Source of the DNA: Siphonodentalium dalli
Lineage: Eukaryota > Mollusca > Scaphopoda > Gadilida > Siphonodentaliidae
NCBI GenBank assembly: GCA_032622095.1
Contig: CP136066.1
Span: forward strand, 207,350,978 to 207,414,977
Direction: 5' to 3'
DNA length: 64,000 nucleotides
Positions within the stretch are counted from its first letter, which is position 1; each line of letters begins with the position of its first letter. The notes beneath the pieces are model-generated. The model was not told where the DNA came from and did not search any database. It saw nothing but the letters and a program-made list of their open reading frames with translations. A program made the translations under genes and the position numbers. Below are positions 55,511 through 64,000 of this stretch, in pieces.

Positions 55511-55729
55511 GTACAGTAACGCTCAAAGTAATCGACTTCTTAACCACAGCAGAATTATGAGTAACTTTTCAGGATTTAGTCGGAAATATGGCTTGTTGCC
55601 ATTCATCGGAAAGCTCTCAGGGAGAGCTTTCTGATGAATGGCAACAAGCCATATTTCCGACTAAATCCTGAAAAGTTACCCATAATTCTGCTGTGGTTAA
55701 GAAGTCGATTACTTAGAGCATTACTGTCG
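55511..55729. mobile_element. MAR-B MITE
   Basis: CAGTAACGCTCAAAGTAATC to its complement: both ends carry matching changes relative to CAGTAATGCCC, so the palindrome is preserved. Confidence 0.85.
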
Positions 55730-57940
55730 ATCGATGCATGGATCCTCTAGCGACGAGTTCATATTTCAAGCAAATGACAATTTGATGTACCAAGAAATTT
55801 TTGTTACTGGCAACAGTTTTGGTGTTAAAACTGACAAAATGACATTCTGTGTGGATTGGGGCCTATATAGAGGATATTCTGTCAGATCTTATAAATGTAC
55901 ATGACTTTAAATCTCATATATATTTGTGAATGTCTATCTGTCCAATATGATATTATCGTGGGACCATCTATAGTGTTTCAAAGTGGTCGAACAGGGGTAA
56001 CACCTAACAGAAAAGGGTTAACATTAAGACCCCAAATTCGATGGAAACTTATAAATAGTTATCTCCATGATATGGAGGATGAGATGATAATCAACTAATG
56101 CAGGGATGGGGGTAGGGATGAGGGTAGGGACTATAGAAGAGGGACACCAAAATAAATAAAAATGTTTGGTCGCCGATTTTTCTATGAACCTTATATGTGA
56201 TCATCTCCATCAAATAGGGAATATAATTGTATGATATAAAGACCCCAATGGGTGCCATCCATGCCAGGAATGGGGGTCCCAGGAGGGGCACATACATATC
56301 AAAAATACAAGCAGGTAAACACGCACATATATGCATATAATTAAATAGCGTTAATTGTTATAAATATTGCGGACTCCAACAGTCCAACTCATTGCACGCA
56401 TAAAAGACGCTAATACATATATTTAATATATAATGTAGGATAACGTTTTGTGGCCGACATTCAATGTCTGCCGTTTAGTCAGTCCGCCCGTCCGCCTGTT
56501 TGCGTCTGTTTTCCGCGAGAGATTTTTATGTCTCACCTGTATGCCATAATTTGTGTATACTATATTTAATATGTAAAATACGCATATGATAACGCGGAAA
56601 TATGTAAAATATAGGAATGTATGCGCCCGATGCGATCTCGGTGGATTCCGATAACTCCCGCTAACAACAAGGGCACCTCCGATGTTTATGTAAACAATAT
56701 AACCTGACTACGACTGTTGTTGAATTTATAGTTGTAAATTTTGGGCTTTGTAAGTGTATACCATCATGTAATCAATTCATGATATTCAGGATTCTCTACA
56801 ATTTTATTTACACTAATTTTATTTTTGACTGGCTAAAACTGCTCCTACGGCAGACTGTCTGTTCATCATTAGCATAATATAAGCTTCTGGTGAGCAAGGC
56901 GGGGTACCTTGTTTGTGGGCCCAGGACACTGTGGCATCACCTGCTCATTTTGTATATGGGCTCTATAAAACAAATAGGGAATATAATTGTATGATATAAA
57001 GACCCCAATGGGTGCCATCCCTGCCAGGAATGGGGGTCCGAGGAGGGGCACATACATTGATACAACATTTTTATCGCGGATTTCCTACACACTTATATAC
57101 AGACATTTCCGTGATATAACAGACCCATGCAATAGCGTAGTTTAAATTTTTCCGAAGTGCATCAGCACCAACACATATTTATATGCGTCACCATAATACG
57201 ATAATCAACGATGTAACAGAATATGACATGGGAATGGTAGTTTGATGGCACGATGAAATTGTTCACAAGCTTACATTATTGTGCATCATAGATAACTGAA
57301 TAATTTCATAGTGTATAAATGTTCCAAGAGATGAGGGACACTGTAGGTTGACACATAAAATAAGTTGCTCTTTAAGAGCTTTCGCCTTTGGGCCTTCTTA
57401 TGCCGAAGGCCGAAATCTTTTGAAGAGCGACTTCTTTTATTTCAATAATTTACATTTGCACCAAGTGCAAGTACATAATATAAAGAGATCAATGGTATTT
57501 TGTGCAGTTTGTTGTTTGATACCACAAGCCTAGAAGCAGAATGCATCAATTGGCCAGTTTGGAACTAACGGTACATTTTCTGAAGGGGATAGTGCTGAAT
57601 TTGTCATTGTGGCACTTTCAGCATATATTATAATCTAGTCCAATCATTAAATCAATATGTGGTTCTACCTAAAAAATATTAGCATAGAACTTGTTTAAAT
57701 TGTGTGTGTGTATTTGTCCTTCGAAAACAAATTTTGCGACGGACTGCAGAAATCACCAGTGTCCGTCAATGCATCCATCAGTCCGCACGTCCGTCCCAGA
57801 TGGTTTCTGAATGCCATCTTCAGTAATAGTAAATCAAATTTAATTCACATCAAATATAGCAGAGTATCATTGCAAAATTTAAACTGCCGCGGTCACAAAC
57901 ACATGACCACACATGGTGAATCATTGTGACAGTGAGGTAC
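55730..57940. other. No gene recognised; small duplications
   Basis: A roughly 95-bp block (aaatagggaatataattgta ... accccaatgggtgccatcc ... gaggggcacatacat) occurs at 56210-56292 and 56968-57056. An imperfect inverted repeat (aataagttgctctttaagag ... gaagagcgacttcttttatt) spans 57358-57443. Confidence 0.55.
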
Positions 57941-57949
57941 TACTCACAG

Positions 57950-58248
57950 GTCCCCTGGTGTATCAACCCCACCATGAGTATATAGCTTAAGGCATATACA
58001 GTAATGCCCTAACTAATCAACTCCTTAACCACAGCAGAATTATGGGTAACTTTTCAGGATTTAGTCGGAAATATGGTTTTTGGCCATTCATCTGAAAGCT
58101 CTCAATGAGAGCTTTCCTATGAATGGCAACAAGCCATATTTCCGTCTAAATCCTGAAAAATTACCCATAATTCTGCTGTGGCTAAGGAGTCGATTATTTA
58201 TTTAGGGCGTTACTGTACTCATGGTGGGGTTGATACACCAGGGGACCG
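57950..58248. mobile_element. MAR-B MITE inside a second inverted repeat
   Basis: MAR-B (57999-58215, TA both sides) lies between ggtcccctggtgtatcaacc-ccaccatgagta (57950-57981) and its exact complement (58217-58248). A worn copy of the outer arm is followed by another MAR-B left end at 58500-58590. Confidence 0.83.
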
Positions 58249-58543
58249 GTGGTAATACATTTTATGGGAATCTGTTCAAGGATTTGTCCTGTTTCGAAGG
58301 TATGCACATATTTCTATATATCTTTGGTGATCTTCAACCTATCGATGCAGGAGTTACATCAACTTAAAGGTGCGAATATGGTCTAAAGAACTGGGTTGGT
58401 GGCATTATCTCATGAAGGGGATTTTGATGAATTCTGAGGACAAGTGAGTCTATGCTCAATATAGTTGCGGTAGTTATTAACCTTGTATTAAGGTATATAC
58501 TCATGGTGTGGTTGTCACAACATGGGGGACCTCTGGTTAGAGT

Positions 58544-58590
58544 ACAGTAATGCCCTAAATAATTGACTCCTTAACCACAGCAGAACTGTG
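58544..58590. mobile_element. MAR-B left-arm fragment
   Basis: CAGTAATGCCCTAAATAATT through ccttaaccacagcagaac, then unrelated sequence. Confidence 0.7.
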
Positions 58591-58912
58591 GGAAAAAGGA
58601 CATGATCATTCTAATGATGTATAACACTTATCACTACACAGAATGTTTTGCGAACTCATTTTTTAGGACATATAACTAATATACTACAATGTAATTATAG
58701 TATAACATGATTTAGTTATATAAATATTAACACCAATCATTTTTACATTCATAATATGTGAGTAAAGAATCTGTCTAGGGACAAAGAGTAAACGTTCCTA
58801 TCAGAATTTTCACAACGGATACTCATTGGGACAATAGAATTGTGTATTGTGCCAATAATTAATCAAATTCATTATTTTCTGCCAGGACTCATCGACAGAG
58901 CCCATTTCTATA

Positions 58913-58950
58913 ACCCCCCCCCCCCCCCCCCCACCCCCCCCACCCCCCAA
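58913..58950. repeat. Poly-C tract
   Basis: Over 30 C residues broken by two A residues. 58600-58910 shows nothing recognised. Confidence 0.95.
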
Positions 58951-58996
58951 ACTTTATTTTCAGGTGATAATAATATATAGAGGCTGAACTAGCATC

Positions 58997-59396
58997 TTAA
59001 CCCTTTACCCAACAGAACGGCCCTGTGCCAATGCATTCTCTTATATATGCGAGTCGACCATAGGTCGCCTCGCATATATAAGAGAATGCATTGCCTTAAA
59101 ACATTAAAAATTATAAAATTGTTAAAGAATGTAAGAAAAAATGGTAAAAAGTGTTAAAAAAAGATTTTTGTTAGGCCAATGCATTCTCTTATATATGCGA
59201 GGCGACCTATGGTCGACTCGCATATATAAGAGAATGCATTGGCACAGGGCATAACTATAACCATCACAATGTGGTCAATGAGCCGGTTCCAATGATATCC
59301 ATATTTGTATGGTTTTATTGAGACAGACCCAAGATATTTTAGGCTGTTGAAGCTTTATTTGGCCGGTTTTGGCCGGTTTGTTGGGTAAAGGGTTAA
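58997..59396 (-). mobile_element. TTAA-1 MITE
   Basis: TTAA both sides, both hairpins present; hairpin 1 ends tgccttaa instead of tggcttaa. Confidence 0.88.
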
Positions 59397-60010
59397 TCTC
59401 ACCTAATCTTATTAGATTCGTGTGAGCTAGAAACTCAATACAATATCAAATAGCCATGAAGAGATGCTGCAGACGACAAAGATATAGAGCTTCAAAGATT
59501 AACTGAAGGACAGAGCTTATTTCATAACCCCTCCAAGATATGCAGGCTGAAATAGCATCTCTCTCCAGGGGTCGATTAGATTAAAAAAAATTGAATAGCA
59601 TTTAGCATCATTTGATGTATGCAGGGTAGATTTTGTATAGAATTCCCCACCAATACATGTTTTCATTGTAAATTTGTTGGCAGAAAATAATAATTGCATC
59701 ACAAATTGTGATTCCAACTAAATCGAGCCATGTCTCTCTCACCTAATCGCATTGAATTCATGTGAGCTAGATACTCATACAATATAAATTATAAAATAGC
59801 AATCACGAGAGGACTGCTGGTGACCAAAATATAGAGCTTCAAAGTTGTTATATGGGCAAGCAGACTCACTGACGGACGGACTCATGGACGGAGCCCATTT
59901 CTATAATCCCGCCAAGATATTGAGGCTGAAATAGCATCTCTCTCACCTAATCTCTGTGAATTCGTTTGAGATACTCATACAATATAAAATATCTATGAAG
60001 AGAGGACTCA
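59397..60010. repeat. Three degenerate copies of a roughly 220-bp repeat
   Basis: Each has tctctcacctaatc, gaattcrtgtgagctag, atactcatacaatataaa and atagagcttcaaag, with gacggacggactcatggacg in the second copy and ggctgaaatagcatctctct at the joins. Confidence 0.65.
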
Positions 60011-60172
60011 GATTCTTCCCCCATAAGATATGGAGGACATTGTTCAGGTCGGAGTTCTGGAGGACCACGTGTGACAGTCAGAGACAAGAATTCTTTGTCG
60101 ATGAGTAATGAGCTGGCGAGATTGTCTCCGATATGACATCTCCAAGTTGCTTTGCGAATCAACACGGCATCA
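59947..60172 (-). other. Orphan open frame, possible exon
   Basis: The minus strand is open for about 75 codons: SAGKSAADAVLIRKATWRCH, then IGDNLASSLLIDKEFLSLTV and TRGPPELRPEQCPPYLMG. The 60012-60172 part lies outside the adjoining repeat and looks single-copy. No domain is recognised and splice sites are unconvincing. Confidence 0.2.
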
Positions 60173-60431
60173 GCCGCAGATTTGCCAGCGGATTACTATT
60201 GATTTAATGCCGTTCTAACTGGAATTCCCCATTCACACATTGTACTGTCCAATAATGCACAGTGCCTGTCAATTGAATTTCCAATTTCCAAGTTCTAAGT
60301 TTCCATCATCTTCAGTATAAAACCAAGATCTCAATCACGAAACGACAAATTAAACAAGCCGGTATGCGTGAGAATGCATCGACTGAGGCAATACCATGAA
60401 ATTTGCCTGAAGCAAGGAAATAATTAAGATA

Positions 60432-60600
60432 ATTGTTTCATGGGGCACTCTGTTTGCAGTGGTAGAGAACGAACTCGACATCCTGGGTTTCCGTGTAAAG
60501 GAGATGGCATTTTAAGTGCATCATCAATCACAGACGACTCATTCAATGAAATATTCCATTTTCGGTAAAAAATTTAATGCGATGGTACGTTGCTTAAACA
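60432..60600 (+). other. Member of a duplicated, coding-like pair (upstream copy)
   Basis: After a good acceptor ctctgtttgcAG (60462) the frame reads GRERTRHPGFPCKGDGILSA, then SSITDDSFNEIFHFR and a stop (TAA, 60567-60569). The downstream copy at 62211-62340 ends at the same residue with TGA. It could be a terminal exon or a non-coding repeat. Confidence 0.3.
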
Positions 60601-60679
60601 CTCCATCTCTGGGTAACAGAATTGAGGACAATACCAATGATATTTATTATATTTTACTACAGACCTATATCTTATAACT

Positions 60680-61340
60680 TACAATAAACGGCCGCTCGGC
60701 CAGTGTCCCCCGAACCGGTGGCTTCATTTGGAGCAGAGGCTTTGTAGAAGTATAGTATATGGATAAGACACTTGTGCATTGTCTCATTACTGACATGCAT
60801 ACAAATAACCAAATCAAATTCGAACTTGACCTGTATCTTGATATGACTGATCCATATAAAAATGGTATTTGCAATTAAAGGATCCAAACTTGAGATATAT
60901 CATCCGGAAACGAAAAAGTGAGAAATTTTCTGAGTAAAACAAGTCGAAAAAGGGCCACAACTCTCGCAAAAATGGGCGGAGCATACCCATATTCGAACTT
61001 GACCTGTACATAAGGCTGATAAACTCACATACCAAATTTGGTTCAGATATGATCACACAAACTGAAGTTATCATCCGGAAACCAGAACATTACAAGATTC
61101 TAAGTAAAAAAAGGGCCATAACTCACGCAAAAATGGGCGGAGCAAACCCATATTCGAACTTGACCTGTATTTTGTTCTGATAAACTCACCCATGAAATAT
61201 GCTTTTGATCTAATAACCGAAACTAAAGTTATCATCCGGAAACCATTTCCGGACGCACGCACGGACGGACACACGGACTGACGCACGGACGTACACCGGC
61301 TATTTTAATAGTCCCCCGAATTTTTTTCTTTCGGGGAACA
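60680..61340 (-). repeat. GGAC-tailed repeat with end hairpin
   Basis: Left ggccagtgtcccccgaaccg, modules gggccataactcacgcaaaa / catattcgaacttgacctgt / agttatcatccggaaacc, a GACGGACACACGG tract, and right hairpin gtcccccgaa ... ttcgggga. Related to 2690-3140 and 10085-10855. Confidence 0.65.
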
Positions 61341-62068
61341 ACTATACACCTTTAGTCGGAAAAATGGCTTGCTGCCATTCATCGGAAAGCTCTCCGACTA
61401 ATTCCTGAAAAGTTACCCATAATTCTGCTGTGGTTAAGGAGTCGATTATTTAGGGCATTACTGTATTTAAGATTTTTTTCAAAATGAATTTTGTTTTTCT
61501 ATTAGTTTTATCACCTAATAGCAACATTGTAGACCGTCCAATGGAAATAAATTAAGATGTGAGAGCTTTCCGATGAATGACAACAAGCCATATTTCCGAC
61601 TAAATCCTGAAAAATTACCAATAATTCTGCTGTGGTTAACCCTTTACCCAACAAAACGGCCAAAACCGGCCAAATAAAGCTTCAACAGCCTAAAATATCT
61701 TCGGTCTGTCTCAATAGAACCATACAAATATGGATATCATTGGAACCGGCTCCTTGACCACATTGCGATAGTTACAGTTATGCCCTGTGCCAATGCATTC
61801 TCTTATATATGCGAGTCGACCATAGGTCGCCTCGCATATATAAGAGAATGCATTGGCCTAAAAAAAATCTTTTTTTAACACTTTTTACCATTTTTTCTTA
61901 CATTCTTTAACAATTTTATAATTTTTAATGTGTTAAGCCAATGCATTCTCTTATATATGCGAGGCGACCTATGGTCGACTCGCATATATAAGAGAATGCA
62001 TTGGCACAGGGCCCTTCTGTTGGGTAAAGGGTTAAGAAGTCGATTATTTAGGGCATTACCGTACTTCT
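61341..62068. mobile_element. MAR-B composite with captured flank and nested TTAA-1
   Basis: MAR-B remnant 61341-61463 ending GGGCATTACTG-TA; then about 100 bp (61464-61563) matching 51163-51262; then a second MAR-B arm (gagagctttccgatgaatg ... GGGCATTAC) that carries a TTAA-1 at its TTAA. Confidence 0.82.
61636..62035 (+). mobile_element. TTAA-1 MITE nested in MAR-B
   Basis: TTAA both sides, long arm first, both hairpins intact. It occupies the same TTAA of MAR-B as 50736-51136 but in the opposite orientation, so the insertions are independent. Confidence 0.9.
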
Positions 62069-62210
62069 TATAATTTAGTTGACTTCAAAATTGTCCAAGT
62101 GGTGCTTCGGAATGTGCACCTAGGTTTATTACACACCTTTGTCCATGTTACCGGAGACAGGTTTACCCCTGTATTATGTGGTGTTCCCAGCCCCCAAGGG
62201 TTTCTATATC

Positions 62211-62340
62211 TTGCAACAGATAATTGTTTCACAGAACACTCTGAGTCTCACTGTAAAGGAGATGGCATTTTAAGTGTAACATCAATCATAGACACCTCCT
62301 TCAATGAAATATTCCATTTTCGATGAAAATTTTAGTGCTG
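62211..62340 (+). other. Member of a duplicated, coding-like pair (downstream copy)
   Basis: HCKGDGILSVTSIIDTSFNE followed by IFHFR and TGA (62323-62325), within a 75-codon frame from 62099. Compared with 60432-60600 the frame is uninterrupted in both and the stop falls at the same place, although the stop codons differ. Upstream 62041-62210 is not duplicated. No known protein recognised. Confidence 0.3.
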
Positions 62341-62359
62341 AAAATCGATGATAAATTGC

Positions 62360-62929
62360 TTAACACGTTCATTGCTGACGACCAGTTATCATCCCCTGGC
62401 CAAGTGGTCCTGCAAATGTGCTGTGAATCGGTTGGGTCCTGCTGAATTGCTATGATGCTGTTAGGACAAACTGACGCTGTTAAGAAAAAGTACCGTTATT
62501 TTTTCTAAAGTTGTAATTTTTATGGTTTTCGAATAATCTGAGCATATCAAGAAAAAGCCATTATTTGTATCAAATATTCGAGAAACATATATTTTGCGAA
62601 ATAGTTACTAATTGTATTAGTTGTTGAAAATCGACTCTAATCAATTTTGGCTATTCATGCCGTTTAACAAACACCAGCGCAGCCATTATTCAATTTTCAA
62701 AAATATATATGTTCTTTAATGTTTCATAGAGACGCTGGGTTTTTCTCAAATCCCTCCAATTAGCCAAACACCACAACAATGACAACTTTAGAAAAAATAA
62801 TTGTACTTTTTCTTAACAGCATCATTTTGCCCTACCAGCATCATAGCACATTTGCAGGACCATTTGACCAGGGGTGGTTATCTCATACTTTTTGCTTGTA
62901 ATTGAATGGGTGTCGGCAATGAAAGTTAA
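62360..62929. mobile_element. TTAA-4 foldback element
   Basis: TTAA at 62360-62363 and 62926-62929. Inverted ends TTCATTGCTGACG and TGTCGGCAATGAA. Arms contain tggtcctgcaaatgtgct / agcacatttgcaggacca and gatgctgttagga / agcatcattttgc. Centre AT-rich. No coding region. It shares its right TTAA with the following TTAA-3. Confidence 0.78.
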
Positions 62930-63215
62930 CCCTTTCACGATGGGAGCTGCGCTGGTGCAGCATTCAAGATCGTGTGCCACTGCTTTCTCTTATGTATGTG
63001 AATCTCCCATAGGGAGCCTCGCATATATAATATAATGTACTGGCTTACATAAACATGGTTGAGGTAAATAATGTTAGGTCAATGTATTCTCTTATGTGAA
63101 TCTTCCATAGGGAGCCTCGCATATATAATAGAATGTACTGGCTTACATGGTTGAGGTAAATAAAGTTAAGCCAATGTATTCTCTTATATATGTGAGGCTC
63201 CCTATGGGAAATTCT
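62926..63215. mobile_element. TTAA-3 MITE with an extra internal module
   Basis: Left end TTAA-CCCTTTCACGATGGGAGC. Three hairpin modules instead of two (ctcccatagggag at 63004, cttccatagggag at 63092, ctccctatgggaa at 63197). The 63060-63160 block is a near duplicate of the one before it. Right end lost. Confidence 0.72.
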
Positions 63216-63239
63216 GTTTGCAGCCACAGAAAGCTACTC

Positions 63240-63675
63240 CACATCCTGAAAAAAATTGTTCCGGACATTTTCAGAACAAGATCCTCAGATGGTGAGTTTA
63301 GTGACGCTACCCCCACACATCACTAAATTCACTTCGGGGGACCTCATTCTGCCTAGGCCTCATCTTCACTGGAAAGAATCTTTATTATCAAATTAACAAG
63401 TTTTTTTTAGGTTCTTTATAAAGTCTTTGGAAAGTTTCGTTTTCTTTTTTAGTTTCGTCTCTCTATATCCCCAAATTGGCAGACAGCACAATGCATAATC
63501 GAGGTGCCCAATGGGTGCACATCACCATCTGGAAATTTAAATCTTTGGTGTCAAGTTCTCCCAAAGCAGATGAGACCATGCAGAATGAGGTCCCCAGAAG
63601 TTGAATTTGGTGATGCTAGCCCACTAGCCCTCTGGGGACCTCAATTGCAAATGTCCGGCACCATATTTACACCCC
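63240..63675. mobile_element. HAT-A MITE, old copy
   Basis: Ends not clear. Arms are recognisable by cctcagatggtgagtttagt, cggggga-cctcattctgcc and tgaatttggtgatgctagcc. Confidence 0.6.
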
Positions 63676-63708
63676 CCATCACCCTTCTAATATGTGTTAT
63701 GCAATATG

Positions 63709-63845
63709 TACAGTAATGCTCTAATTAATCGACTCGGGGAGAGCTTTCCGATGATTGGCAACAAGCCATATTTCCGACTAAATCCTGAAAAGTTACCCAT
63801 AATTCTGCTGTGTTTAAGGAGTCGATTAATTAGAGCATTACTGTA
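63709..63845. mobile_element. MAR-B MITE, central deletion
   Basis: CAGTAATGCTCTAATTAATC, a short remnant of the left arm, then a complete right arm ending GATTAATTAGAGCATTACTG. Matching changes at both ends. Confidence 0.82.
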
Positions 63846-63931
63846 TTATGCAACACAAGAGTACCTTTAAAATGAGTAAGATCACCCATTATAATCATTA
63901 AATTAAATATGTTGCCGGGATATACATGTAT

Positions 63932-64000
63932 GAGAGAAGTCACTTCTCCCTGGGACAAAAATAGGGAGAAGTGGTTCATTTTAGGGAGAAAATGTCTCCG
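63932..64000. repeat. Copy of the agtcacttctccctgg repeat
   Basis: gagaagtcacttctccctgg ... tttagggagaaaatgtctcc, cut by the window end. Compare 20630-20705 and 38335-38410. Confidence 0.65.

Overview
The window is nuclear DNA of an animal. The evidence is three spliced exons of the ciliary/centrosomal gene CEP78 on the minus strand, kilobase-scale introns, and very dense short non-autonomous DNA transposons. The mobile elements and the (GGAC)n- and (ATCA)n-tailed repeats resemble those of lophotrochozoans, perhaps a mollusc; that placement is an impression, not a demonstration. No prokaryotic operon, rRNA gene, CRISPR array, autonomous transposase or complete gene is visible. Most long open frames here are shadows of palindromic or tandem repeats.

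Gene content. CEP78 exons lie at 23628-23802, 19380-19493 and 3219-3283 (minus strand). Splice sites and phases agree: 175 nt ending in phase 1, 114 nt from phase 1 to phase 1, and 65 nt ending in phase 0. They encode a continuous stretch of the leucine-rich-repeat domain. The introns between them are 4134 and 16096 bp. Earlier and later exons were not found and may lie outside the window. A decayed partial copy of the middle exon sits at 18166-18239. A few orphan open frames (28740-28979 minus, about 59947-60172 minus, 60462-60569 plus, 48085-48342 plus) look mildly coding but match nothing I know.

Repeat content. (1) Several TTAA-target (piggyBac-like) MITE families: TTAA-1 with TIR CCCTTTACCCAAC (11 copies), TTAA-2 with CCCTTTCAGTGCCAGG, TTAA-3 with CCCTTTCATGACGGGAGC, TTAA-5 with CCCTTTCTATACTAAA, and two single elements (TTAA-4, TTAA-6). 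Families 1, 2 and 3 share the same internal hairpin module, usually as two copies in inverted orientation. (2) MAR-B, a TA-target, almost fully palindromic Tc1/mariner-like MITE of about 215 bp beginning CAGTAATGCCC. (3) HAT-A, a hAT-like family with ends CAAGCCTG...CAGGCTTG and 8-bp target duplications. (4) An unrelated hAT element at 16883-17257 with a perfect 8-bp duplication. (5) Two PIF/Harbinger-like elements with TTA duplications (42941-44541, 47690-48680). (6) Older tailed repeats with GGACGGAC microsatellites and 3' hairpins.

Tandem arrays: 23-bp x 23 (13783-14311), about 31-bp x 32 (19483-20470, grown out of the CEP78 splice acceptor), 55-bp x about 15 (40819-41640), about 63-bp x 11 (43360-44055, inside a Harbinger-like element), and 89-bp x about 26 (52852-55178, with an 8-unit higher-order repeat).

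The most notable points are the splice-acceptor-derived minisatellite in CEP78 and its inverted copy 17 kb away, the structure-conserving hairpin module shared by distinct MITE families, and two cases where a MAR-B MITE carries captured flanking DNA. All repeat-family assignments rest on reading target duplications and terminal repeats by eye; copy numbers are hand counts.
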